From the NCBI GenBank assembly GCA_027625915.1, contig JANTQA010000033.1:4278001-4342000 (forward strand): a DNA stretch of 64,000 nt, read 5' to 3'. The translations under genes were made by a program, and so were the position numbers. Numbering within the stretch: the first letter of the stretch is position 1; every line of letters begins with the position of its first letter. The stretch comes from Anaeramoeba flamelloides (taxonomy: Eukaryota; Metamonada; Anaeramoebidae). The notes beneath the pieces are model-generated. The model was not told the origin of the DNA. It ran no database searches and worked only from the letters and a program-made list of their open reading frames with translations. This document shows, one piece after another, positions 1-10,659 of this stretch.

Positions 1-1063
1 GATGAATTCAAAAGAACATTACCTTGGAATTTATTTCTCTAGAACTATTTATAATTATTTTACAAAATATTTTTTTTTCAGATTTGTTTTGAAAATTCTT
101 TTTTCAAATATTTTGAACAAAGCTAAAATAAATACTGTTTCAAAAATTAAGGAAAAGAGAAAAATTATTAACATCCACAATATAACTACAAAAGATTCAA
201 CCCATAAAATAATTGAAAAAGAAAATATGAGAAAAAAATTCAGTCAGAATTCATAATTATTTTGATTTTTCAATTTAATCCGAAATAAATAATCATTAAA
301 ATCAAACGAATTAATTCAATAAATCTTTTTTTCTGAAGATTAATCAAGAAAAATAACATATTTTCTAAATCAAAATTAGAATTAGGTGAATTAAATGAAA
401 TTAATAATTTAATTCATTTGAAGAATTTCTTGAAAAATAAAAAGTAATTTCTTTCTCAAAAAATTTTTCTAACAAATGCTTTTCCTTTAGAAATAAAAAT
501 AAAACCAAGTGAGAAGAAGTAATTATATCAAATTTTTACAGATAAGATCAAGAAATAAATATTTTTTAAATTTTTTATTGATCAAATTGATCTTTTTTTT
601 TTGATTTCCCTTTTTTTGTTTTTTATATAAATATGTTATATGAGGATATATTAAACTCTCATATTTATTAAAATATTAATTAATTTGGTTAAAGATATAA
701 TTTGATTAATTCAATTTTGCAGTAACTGTGGAACTCAAAATTGGTTAAATATAGAGCTACCTTATATATTAGATAAGATTTATCACTTTTCCAAAATATC
801 TGATGGTATTTATATAGTCTAAAAAATAATATGTGTAAGGTTTAATTGTTTAATCCATCATTGTAATAACCATACAAAAGTGTTTTTTTTTTTTGGATTA
901 ATTGTTGAATTGTTTATTTTAAAATTTTTTTTTTTTACCTATTTTGGAAAAATATAGATCTATCAATAAATCAAAAAAAAAAGAACTTTTAAAAGAATTG
1001 TTTGGCATTTGAAAGAGTTTAGAATCTCACGAATAATCTGAATATCAAAGGAGTAAGAAACAT
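1..1063. other. Intergenic DNA, nothing recognised
   Basis: Very A/T-rich sequence with homopolymer runs. An 84-codon open frame near the left edge has low-complexity composition and no family resemblance, so it is not called. I see no RNA gene or repeat element that I can support here. Confidence 0.5.
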
Positions 1064-1070
1064 AAAAAAA
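1064..1070 (-). terminator. Pol III oligo-T terminator of tRNA-Trp
   Basis: Seven A residues on the plus strand, read as seven T on the minus strand, directly follow the discriminator base of the tRNA. This is the usual RNA polymerase III stop signal. Confidence 0.8.
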
Positions 1071-1142
1071 TGAGGATAGCAGGACTCGAACCTACAACCT
1101 TTCGGTTTGGAGCCGAATGCGCTACCATTACGCCATATCCCC
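1071..1142 (-). tRNA. tRNA-Trp (CCA anticodon)
   Basis: A 72-nt cloverleaf folds on the minus strand. The acceptor stem is GGGGATA paired with TATCCTC (one G-U pair), followed by discriminator A. The D arm contains the A box. The anticodon stem TTCGG/CCGAA closes the loop CTCCAAA, giving anticodon CCA, which reads UGG. The T arm has the B box GGTTCGAGTCC. There is no intron and no encoded CCA end. A T run follows at once. The standard Trp anticodon agrees with TGG being Trp in the genes here. Confidence 0.95.
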
Positions 1143-1452
1143 TTACATTTTTAAACAGGCTTTTCGAATTTATGAAATATAATATTTCGATAATTTGAAA
1201 AAAAAAAAAAAAAATTTTTGCTTTATTTTCTAAATTAAAAAGAAAAACTTTCTCAAGAATTAATCACCTGAAAATTTGAAACTCCAAATTTGAAGAGTTT
1301 CTTCTGTATTCACAATAATCAACGAACCTACAAAAAGAATTGAGGAAAAAAAAAACCATGTTCATTGCGTGATCGACAGACAACAAGGGTGGAGAAAGTA
1401 TTAAAATCAAGGATCAAAAGCAATGCTCATAAGCAGCGCTTCCTTGTGTGAC
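1143..1452. other. Spacer between tRNA-Trp and CCDC25
   Basis: About 310 bases lie upstream of the tRNA and downstream of the CCDC25 stop, both on the minus strand. Apart from A runs I see no distinct element. It must hold the 3' end of the CCDC25 message. Confidence 0.4.
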
Positions 1453-2233
1453 TTAAAAAAAGTTGTTCTCATATTCTTCCAAATCGTTTGAGTCTTGGTT
1501 TGATTCCATGAGGTCTTCGTCCATCATCCAATTATAGCTTTTCATTTCTTTTTCCTTTTTTTTTTTCTGTTTGAGCTTTTGGATTTCTTTTTCTTCTTTC
1601 AATTTTTGTTTTTTGATTTCCATGGATTCTTGCTTTTGCCTCTTGAGCCACATCTTTTCAAAATCTGGGAAATGTTCTTTCCTTGTTTTCTTCAGTCGTA
1701 GCACAGTTGGACGGTCTTCTTTGACTTTTTGGATTGTGCGTACATTGCCTTCGTTTTTGTAATACACGGATCCGATTTCCATGCCTCGCTGTTTCAAAAG
1801 GTTGCTTGCAGGTGTGTAGTTGATGGCAACAAATTTTTTTTTTTTGCCCTCGATCGAGTAATACTTGGTTATTTGGCAGATGTCGTCTAATGTCTCTTGT
1901 GGAATGTCGTCCATCGTTTCTCCTTTACGCAAACGAAGATAGACATGAGGCGAAGACAGCCTTTTGACATGAAACCAAATGTCCTCAGGAAAATGGTATT
2001 TGATTCTGTGGTTTGTTGTTTATTCGGATTTTATCAAATTGTTAAGCAAAAAATTTGGAATTGAAAAAAAAAAAAAAAAAAGAATAAAAAAATTAGATGA
2101 GCTACTTAAACAAAGAAAGGTTTTACAATTAGCTTATTGGAAGGTATTAAAACAATTACAGTGTTTCGTTTTCGTATTTGTCTTTACCAGAATACACGAA
2201 GTAACCTCCTCGTACTTTATAATGCCAAACCAT
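1453..2233 (-). CDS. CCDC25: CCDC25 homologue (NFACT-R domain protein), two exons
   Basis: Exon 1 is 2160-2233 and exon 2 is 1453-2005; the intron 2006-2159 runs GTAATT to CACAG, and the split codon restores Leu in a conserved LIKY-type motif. The product is 208 residues, the same length I recall for human CCDC25. Recognisable stretches include YSGKDKYENE, PEDIWFHV, LSSPHVYLRLRKG, INYTPASNL and, near the end, SNQDSNDLEEYE. The first ~110 residues form the NFACT-R (DUF814) fold; residues ~130-185 are a Lys/Glu coiled coil. The family is related to the NFACT-R part of ribosome quality-control factors, and the human protein has been reported as a DNA-sensing membrane protein. Its role in a protist is unknown. 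The start is set by homology. Confidence 0.93.
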
Positions 2234-3622
2234 TAAAAAAAATTTAATTTAAATTAAAATTAGGGATTCGTTTTACAAAAAATGAAAAAATGATAGGACT
2301 TATTGAGATCTAATTTTGTTTGACAACAGTTCTTGATGGTAATTATGAAATAAAAACTCAAAATTTTCAGTCAGTTTTTCCAAAGAAAAACCTCACAAAA
2401 ATTAGATTAAATCACCAAAATCCAATTTCGAAAGGTAAATTTATTATTTTATGTGGTTTTTTGAATTAAAATTTGAAATATTAAATGATTTTTAAAATTG
2501 TTCTTTTGGGAAAGATAAATGAAAAATTTGTTCCAATTATTTTGTAAGAAATTCTGATAAATCCTAATAAATCTCAAAAAATTTTTAGTTGAATTTCAAT
2601 TTAAATAAATCTTTGAACTGTTTCTTATCAAAAAGTACAGGAAAAAGAATGTTTTGAAGAACAACTAATTTTACAGAGTTTCTTCACACTTGACTTTATT
2701 AAATGCTTTATTCAAAACTTGAGCATAAAAATTTCAAAAAGGAAAAACAAGTAAAAATTTCCAAAATTCAATTGCAATTTATCAGTAGTAACATTGAAAT
2801 TTATCGAAAAGAAGAATTGGAAGGAAATCAGGACTGAAATTAATAACAAAATGAGAGTGGTTGTTGATTAATTAAAATAAAAACCATAGAAAAAACTTAT
2901 TGTAAATTTAAGTGCAAATCCAAAAAAAGTTAACCATATCTTGTCTTTTCAAAATCAAAGCAAAACAATTATGATAAGTAAAGACCAAATTTTCTTTTAA
3001 AGCTATTTTCCGAAATTATTTATTATTTTCCAAAATTTAGATCTTTTTTTTACATTTTTGACTGTAGTTCAAAATCTAAAACTATTTCTGAATTAATTTT
3101 TAAAAAAATTATGCTCTTTGAAAGAAGAAAGAAATCTAATTATCTGTGACGGAATTCATGTCCCAAATTACTGTTTAAAAATAAAACCTTTAAAATAAAA
3201 CTTGAATAAAAAATCTAATTAATTTCAAAAAAATTAAGATAAATATTTTTGAACTTTTTAAAACCTATATTTTTTATTCTTCAGGTTTATAGTTCAAATC
3301 AATTTATTCCTTTTGTTGAATCAAAAAATATCAAAAAACAATTAAACATTAAATTAAAAATTCTCCAAAAATTCTTTTTTAAAACCTAGAAAATTCTATT
3401 TATAACTATAAAAAAATTACTTTTAATTTGATTATTTAATAGCAATAATTAAAAACCCAATCTTTATAATTTGAGTGAAATAGTAATAACCTAAGGATTA
3501 AATCCATAAATAAATTGAATAATTATTTCCTAATTTTATCAATTTTCTTACAAATAAAATCAATTCCAATAAATAATTCTAATTAAAAAAAAAAATAAGA
3601 ATCTAAATTATCTAATAAGTTA

Positions 3623-3818
3623 CAATCAGTTTCAAATTTAAGGCACAAACTTTCAACGAAATTTAAGACACAAAAAAAAATCTCAAATTAAGTTACAAAA
3701 TCTGGAATTTTTTTTACACAATGTATTTTACTATAATTTGAATTTTGTGCTGTAATTTAAGATTTTTATTGTGCCTTAAATTTTGTTAAATTTTGAGCCT
3801 TAAAAGTGAAACTGACTG
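3623..3818. mobile_element. Palindromic MITE, family B, copy 1
   Basis: A 196-bp fold-back element flanked by TA on both sides. The left end reads CAATCAGTTTCAAATTTAAG, and the right end is its near complement ending CTGACTG. The interior repeats words meaning 'aaggcacaaa' in both orientations. The CAGT-type ends and TA flanks are typical of Tc1/mariner-derived MITEs. There is no coding capacity. Related copies of the same length lie at 31478-31673 and 33610-33805. Confidence 0.85.
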
Positions 3819-4689
3819 TATTAAAATAATTATAATTGGTTGTTTATGATCTAAATATTTGAAAAAAACTATTACCTAAATCTTTAAACGTTCCAGAAAT
3901 TGAATCAAGATTTGTGAATAAAATAAAATCATCAATTTTTCTTGATCTTCAAGTATTCAATATTTGATTTATTTTTCTTGTTTTTTAAAATAAGTTTAAA
4001 TTGGGCTGTTATTTATTCATCTAAATTATCAGAAAAATTTCGAAAGGTAAGATTTTCAAAAAAAAAAAATGTTCTGAAAATTTTTTCATTCTCTGTTTTG
4101 ATCAAAAAATTGCAACTAAAAAAGTATCTGGATCTTATTTAGTGTAAATTAATTATCAAATGTAAACTTATTTAAAAAGATACTCATTTCTCTAAAAGTT
4201 GATTAATGAGTTTTTTATCAGTTTTAATTTTATTCTTGTAAAAATAATCACTCTAATACTTTTCTGTTAAAAAATAAATAAGAGTAACCAGTCCCTAAAA
4301 GTAACAGAAATAGATTTGATAGACAATATGATCAAGTTAAAAATTTTCAAAAAACAATTAAAAAATTGTTAAATTATCAATTTTTAAGAACTAAACTTTG
4401 AATAAATACTTTAGATTAATGAATAGTATTTGAACAAACATTATTTTTAAATATCTTTTACAATTAAAGTGGATAATCTAATCACCCAGGTAAATTAATA
4501 TTTTTTTCAAATTTTTTAACTGAAAAAAATTGAAATTTTGTTTACTTCAATGTTAAAAGGTAATTTTATGATCTTTCAAAAATAAATAAAATCAGATGAA
4601 TTTATTTCAATTCTTGAATATTTAGTTTGTATTATTTAAGTATTACCAATTTATTTGAATTAATTGAAAAAAAATTTTTTTTTTTTTTT

Positions 4690-5340
4690 AATTTTTCCAT
4701 TTGGTTTTTTTAATTTTTGAAATAAACCGAAAATTTAAAAAACTTTCAATTTATTCTAAAAAGTAAAAAAAAAAAAACCACATTTAGCTTTTCTAGAATT
4801 TAAAAGAATTGAGTAAAATCTTAAATTTTTCTCCATTCTTTTTAATTCTGGAAACGTAAGCACTTGACGGACAATTTTCTTTAGGTTTTAAAGAATTTAA
4901 TTGAATTGAGTAAAATATTTGATTTTTCTCTATTCCTTTATATTTTGGAAAACCTCATTTGGTTTTTTTTACTTTTTAAAATAAAAAGAAATTTTATATA
5001 AATTTTCTTTTCATCTCAAATATAGAAAAAACCTATGACACTTTATTTTATATTTTACAAGATTCAAGGGGTAGAGTAAAATCTTTCAATTTTACTCTAT
5101 TCTTATAAATTCAAAAAATTACAGTACTCTACAGCACTTGAAGAAGACTTCCATAAGTTTTTATCAGTTTTTTTTTTATTTGGAAAATCGCTAAATTTTA
5201 CAAATAAAACAGAAATACCCCAAGAAAATCGCCTTTAGGTTTTTTTAATTTAAGAAATAAACAGAAATTTTCAGAAATTTTCTGGTTATTTCTTGAATTA
5301 AAAAAACCTAACGGCACTCTACGGAACTTGATAACACTTT
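4690..5340. repeat. Array of short palindromes (LINE-tail-like)
   Basis: Several ~60-80 bp imperfect palindromes stand in tandem. The clearest is 5235-5311, bounded by TTAGG and CCTAA with inner AAGAAATAAAC/GTTATTTCTT. A second type contains GAGTAAAATCTT with its inverse. Words such as GCACTCTACGG and ACTTGA recur between them. The same mixture occurs at about 30160-30720 and 50150-50530, where it adjoins decayed LINE sequence. This copy has no recognisable reverse transcriptase beside it. Confidence 0.65.
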
Positions 5341-5739
5341 CGTTTTTACAGAATTTTAACGAATGCTAAAAATTATATCAATTTTACTTAGTTATTGTAA
5401 ATTCTAATTACCAAAGCAAATCAAATATTTATCAACAGTATTTTTTTTCCATTATTTAGTTTTTTTAGATGAAAATATCTTTTCAAAAGAATTGGCTTTG
5501 ATATATTCAATTAAATATCAGATTGTTGAATTAAACATAAATTAATTTCACACCTATTGACAACTATTTACCTTATAAAAACAGACTTGTTTTACTTTGG
5601 TTATTTTTTATTTGTAAAAAAAATATATGAAAAAAATTGAGAAAGAATAGTTAAATCTAACTGAGAAATTTTGTATCTGGGTCATTACTAACACATTGGA
5701 ACAATCAAGATTCTATTATTAATTATTGATAGAGAAAAT

Positions 5740-6230
5740 TTAAATTTAAAAAAAAATATTAATTTTGTTTAATAGTTGAATTTTCCAGGTTTTTAAAAAG
5801 TATTTTTCGAATATTTTTAATTTGTTTGATAGGTTTTTTTTTTGATATTTTTAATTCCAAAAAAAAAAGAAAAAATAATTTCAAAATGTTGTATAAAAAA
5901 AGAAAAATAGATTAAAGTATCAAGTTTAATATAATTATTTTAATTTTTTTTAAAATAAAGTAGATTTTATCAACTGAGTTATTTTATAACTTAGTGGTTT
6001 TATTTTTAAAGTGAATTTTTGTTATATCCCATCTTATAAAATAAGATTTCAATCTTCTTTAAAGAATATCTATTTAAATAATTCAGAAATATATTGGATT
6101 ATTAAACTTTTCAAAAAAAGTAAAAAATGGATCAAGACTTTAGAAATAATATTTTATTTCTGAAAATAGCCGTAAAAACATTTTTAATCTTATAGTAATC
6201 AGATTATAACTTTGTTTTTCAATTTCAAGA
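5740..6230. repeat. Diverged dispersed repeat, copy 1
   Basis: About 490 bp that aligns by eye with 32690-33240. Shared blocks include a gagttattt...tactta/ttta stretch, a Ttaaataattcagaaatat block and a closing caatcagatt block, in the same order and orientation. Nothing in it suggests coding. Its class is unknown. Confidence 0.55.
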
Positions 6231-8116
6231 TATGCTGATTTTTTTTGGAAATATTTATTAGGATCACTTAGTGATTATAATAAGGACTATTCATATTTGA
6301 TGTACTCTAGGGGCTTTTAATGAATAATTCTCATCAATAAAAATCGAATGAAAGAATCTCAATTAAAAGAAAACCAAGATATCACAATTTTAGGTTTTTT
6401 TGTAGAAAATTAAAAAAAAAAATTTATTGATTGAAAACTTTAATAATTTTTAATCAAACAAAGCAAATTTAAAATTTTTTTTTTTTGATTATCGATGTTG
6501 GTCATATCAAAATTATCAAAAAGTTTATGTGTATACTCAGGGTAAGCTATCTGGTGATTCAAAATAATCTGGATATGACCTATTGTGATGATATTTTAGA
6601 TTTTTGAAAAAACGAGTGAAAATTTTTGAATTTTAAAGTTTTTAATATTTTAAATTTTTTTTTTTGGAAACGATCTTTACGGTTTGATTTTTTCGCCCAT
6701 CACTTCGATTAAAAGGCTTAAAATGGTTCAAAAAGTTATTTATTTTTAATTGTTCTTTTCACAAAAAACTTTTTAAATTTTATATAATTTTGGATTATCA
6801 AATAATTCTTTTTTTTAATTACATTAATTAGAAAAATAAATTTTTAAACTAACTTCAAAACAGGATAAAAATCTTTTTTATTCTAATTTCTTTGGGTTGA
6901 GAAAACAAAGTAACCAATCGTAAAATTTCATTTTCAAATTTTTAAGATCCCTCTATTTGGAACACGAAAGCTTTTATATTTTCAGTCAAGACAAGTACCA
7001 CCAATTTCCAATTTGATACCAAAAGTGGAATAAGCTTAATTCTAAGTTGTTCAAATGAACTTACAAATAACAGTTCATCCAAAAGTAAGTCCATTAAAAG
7101 GCTGGTGCAAAGAAACACCAACCACAACATAATTATTAAAATTTCTAATCTCTTAATTTCGAACTATTGATATATTATTGGGGAAAGATTCAAGTCAACT
7201 CAAAAAAAAAAACTCCTCAAAACGAAGGAAAAAGAGAATAGGTTTATTGATCCCAAAAAAATTGAAAAAAATGAAATAATAAAAGCACCAAGTAATTTTT
7301 TATCGTTTTCTTTTTTAATTTTTTTAAAAAAAATACAAAAGTAAATAAAATTGAGAAACTGGGATTTTCATTCATACATATTTTGTGAGGGGCTGTAAAA
7401 GGGAAACCTTTCCTCAAAAGATCGAAAATACCCCAATCAAAAAAAAACAGTAGTAATTAAAGATCTCATCTAATAAAATTCATTACAAAAAAGAAAATTC
7501 AACAACGAAAAATAAAAGTTTGAAACTTTAGAAAGGAAAGGGAATGAATTCGATACTTTCAAGAGCCCTTGAATAAACTAGGGTTTAAAATTACAAAGAT
7601 AGTAAATATTTATCAAAAATGTTTATACAAAATAAAATTTTTGATAAAAAAAACCCATATTCTCAATTTTAACAAGATCCCTTGACTCAACTTTCTTTTA
7701 AGTCAATAATTATCTTTCTGCACTTAAAAAGAGTCTCCATAAATCTTTGAATATTAATAGTCCTTAAATAACCTTTTAGATAGAAAAAAAGTATATAACC
7801 ATCACATGGATTTGAGCCATTTTAAAAGCTATCAAACCATTTAAGCTCTTTCCAGCATTTGTGTAAGTGTTGATAAATGATATCCATGTCCATAATTTTT
7901 TGTAAAGAATATATTCCTTCAAACATTTTCATTTTTCTATCATTAAGGCTTGTCTTAAAAATTAATTTTCTTGATCAAGATCTAATTCGAATTGAAAAGA
8001 AACTTTATTGTAGTTATTCAGGTGATCAAAAATTCTTACCAGAGTTTCTCTTTGAATCAAATCAACAATAAAAAAAAAACAAAGAACAAAGCCTTGCAAA
8101 CCAAACAAGAAAGCCA

Positions 8117-9781
8117 ATGAATTTAACACAAACACAATACAACTATGAAGGAAAAATCCATTTAATTATTGGACCTGTTTTTAGTGGTAAAACAACTGAA
8201 TTAATTCGTCAAATCACACGTTTTACAATCGCAAAAAAGAAATGTATAATGATCAAATATTGGGAGAAGAAGACTTGTGAAGAAAAGACTTTTACAACAC
8301 ACAACAGGTATCTTTTTTTTAAAAATTTCAATCAAGTTCACATGCTTCCTTGGTTTCAAGGTGAAGTTAAATCTAACCAATTCCCTATTCTTGGTTTTAA
8401 CACTTTTTGAACGATTCCATTTAACGAACTTTTGACCACATTAAACACTAACAAATATCATAAAAAACAAACAAACAAATGAACAAAAAAATAAATAACA
8501 AAAAGAGTGGAAAGTAAAGCTATCCATACTAACAACCTTGAAACAATCACGACAATTCTTGAGGAATATGACATTATTGGGATCGATGATGCCCAGTTTT
8601 TTAACGGCTTAATAATTTTCTGCGAGAATTTAGCGAATTGTGGCAAGCAAGTGTTAGTTGCAGGGCTTAATGGGACTTTCCAACGAGAACCATTTGGCGA
8701 AATTTGTAACCTAATACCAAAAGCAGACACTCTTCTCCACTTACGTTCTGTTTGCAAATTCACAAACAAAGACGCTTCTTTTAGTAGTCGCACAACAAAC
8801 GAAAAAAAAGTTAAAATTTTAGGTGGGATCGAGAAATACGTTTCTGTTTCGAGACGTGTTTGGTTTGATCTCTTGTCAAAAGAAAATTCCAATACAATTC
8901 AAAATGAAAATGGGAGTGAAGAGATAAACGATGAAAAAGAAATTGAAAAAGAGAAAGAAAAGGAAAAGGAAAACGAGAAAGAAAAGGAAAAGGAAAAGGG
9001 AAAGGAAAAAAAAAAGGAAAAAAAAACACAAAAGGAAAAATACAACAAAAATATAATGGAAAAGGAAACGGAAAAGGCAACGGTAAAGGAAAAAGAAAAG
9101 GAAAAGGAAAAGGAAAAGGAAAAGGAAAAGAAAAGTGAAAGCGAAGGAGAATTAGCATTAAAACAAAAAGGGATGAGATTAAAAAACAGTATAAAGAATT
9201 ATCATTACAAACAGGAAATCAGAAACAAAGGAGAAATCCAATTGATAATTGGTCCTATGTTCAGCGGAAAGTTTGCGGAATTGCTACGCCGTATAAGAAG
9301 GTATTCACTCGCAAAATTTGAGACCGTAGTCATTAAGCATTGCCTCGATCTTGGTTATGAAAAGGAGCAGTCTGTGACCCACGATCTCGTTACATACCGC
9401 GCCTTGCATTGTTCAAACAGACTTTCAAATATCGACCCACAGACGATCATGCAAAACCAGGTAATCGGTATCGACGAAGGACAACTCTTCCCAGACATTG
9501 TCGAGTTCTCGGAAAAATGGGCAAACGTGGGGAAAGTTGTGATCGTTGCAGGCCTTGACGGGAATTTCCAACGAGAACCATTTGGCCAAATCTGTAACCT
9601 AATACCAAAAGCAGAGTCGGTTGTTAAATTAAACGCAGTTTGCAAGTTCACTTTTGATGATGCCCCTTTCACCAAACGGTTGTCTGACGAAAAAGAGATC
9701 ATCATAATCGGAAAAGAGAAATATGCAGCTTGTTCAAGAAAGGCGTTTTTTACAAACCATCAGGATTTTTCAAATAAATAA
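8117..9781 (+). CDS. Tandem two-domain thymidine kinase (TK1 type)
   Basis: Exons are 8117-8307 and 8506-9781. The intron 8308-8505 (GTATCT...AAAAAG) splits an Arg codon and joins TTHN to RVESKA, matching the CTHDR region of TK1. The product is 488 residues. Domain 1 (~10-190) has P-loop GPVFSGKT (19-26) and IGIDDAQFF (~89-97). A Lys/Glu linker covers ~200-275. Domain 2 (~303-485) has GPMFSGKF (313-320), IGIDEGQLF with Glu388, and LDGNFQREPF. TK1 enzymes phosphorylate deoxythymidine with ATP. In human TK1 the Glu of the DEGQ motif is the catalytic base; domain 1 has Asp there. Domain 2 instead has Phe where the P-loop Ser/Thr should be. Most zinc-site cysteines are absent from both halves. 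Typical TK1 is ~230 residues with one domain. Domain 2 has higher GC than domain 1. Confidence 0.92.
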
Positions 9782-10659
9782 GATTCTTGTAAAATTTTTA
9801 TGTTTTATTCGACTTGTTGATTGTTGATTGTTGATTGTTGATTGTTGATTGCGTTTTGGGATTTTGTTTTATATTTTTTAGTTTTAGGCTTCAAAATATC
9901 AAATGAATGAGTTTTTTTTTGTTTGTTTCTTGTTCGGTGAAAATTTTGTTTTTTTCTTGCTTTGTCCTTTCATTTTTTGGATTTCTTTAACACAAAAGAT
10001 ATATTTTTTAATATATGAATACAAGACTTACTTTTACAAAATAAGGTGGGTTGGGTTCAATTCCCTAAAGTGTAATTGTTTTAGTCAGGGCTCTGGCAAG
10101 GATTTAGTTGGAAAATTCAGAATTTGATTCTTAAAGAAAAGTAATTATTAATCTTTTGCAAAACAATTTTAGGATTATTAACAATTAATAAGATGTCAGG
10201 ACTTTTTTTTTTATGTCTGGGGATTTTTTTTAAGACTACTTTAAATACAATGTATTAATTTAAACCATCTAATTTAAGCACTGAAGTTTAGGGAATGGGG
10301 AAAAAACTTATTTATTTTTTTTTTTTATTTTTTTTATTGTTGAGCGGAGGTGATTCAACAAAATTACCTCCTATTTGCCTGAAACTCTAAAATTGTATTT
10401 AGGGTTTTTTTATCTTAACTGTAATGTAAGCAGGATTACAGCTCAAAGGATATCTTTTCTTTAAAAAATGAAAAGAATAAATTATTTCGGAAAAAAGACA
10501 AGAAAAAGGAGAAAGAAAAGCAAGAAATGAAAGAGAGTCAAAAAATAATAGAAAAAAGAAAAAACTTCAGTGAAAAGTTTTTTTTTGTGCCCTAAGTGTT
10601 GAATGGGCTGGTGGTTGTTTCCTTTTATGTCGTTTTTTTTTGGATCGCCACCATAGGTT
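9782..10659. other. Intergenic DNA with heptamer repeat and LINE-tail-like end
   Basis: It contains the heptanucleotide repeat at 9814-9850 and, at about 10310-10440, a T-run followed by a stretch resembling the tail of the minus-strand retroelement at 51459-52037: both have TATTGTTGA, then paired purine/pyrimidine words, then a CTAAATTGT-like block. The rest is unremarkable A/T-rich sequence. Confidence 0.45.
9814..9850. repeat. (TTGTTGA)5 microsatellite
   Basis: Five perfect copies of the heptamer TTGTTGA begin 32 bases after the TK stop codon, probably inside the 3' untranslated region. Confidence 0.95.

Larger units (their letters stand above)
2234..8116. other. Repeat-bearing intergenic region
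   Basis: Nearly 6 kb without a convincing gene. It holds a 196-bp palindromic element (3623-3818), an array of short palindromes (about 4690-5340) and a diverged dispersed repeat (about 5740-6230). Around 6942-7168 there are open frames on both strands with somewhat richer composition than the surroundings, but neither matches a family I know. The last ~100 bases should contain the TK promoter and leader; no clear core element is visible. Confidence 0.5.

Noticed and set aside
2-256. 84-codon open frame at the left edge
   Set aside because: Lys/Ile/Asn-rich composition follows base content; no family resemblance and no supporting splice or start context.
6942-7168. Open frames on both strands, slightly GC-richer
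   Set aside because: Neither protein matches a family I know; with both strands open I cannot support a gene.
10045-10065. B-box-like GGTTCAATTCC suggesting a tRNA-derived SINE
   Set aside because: No A box at the right distance, no cloverleaf and no second copy seen.
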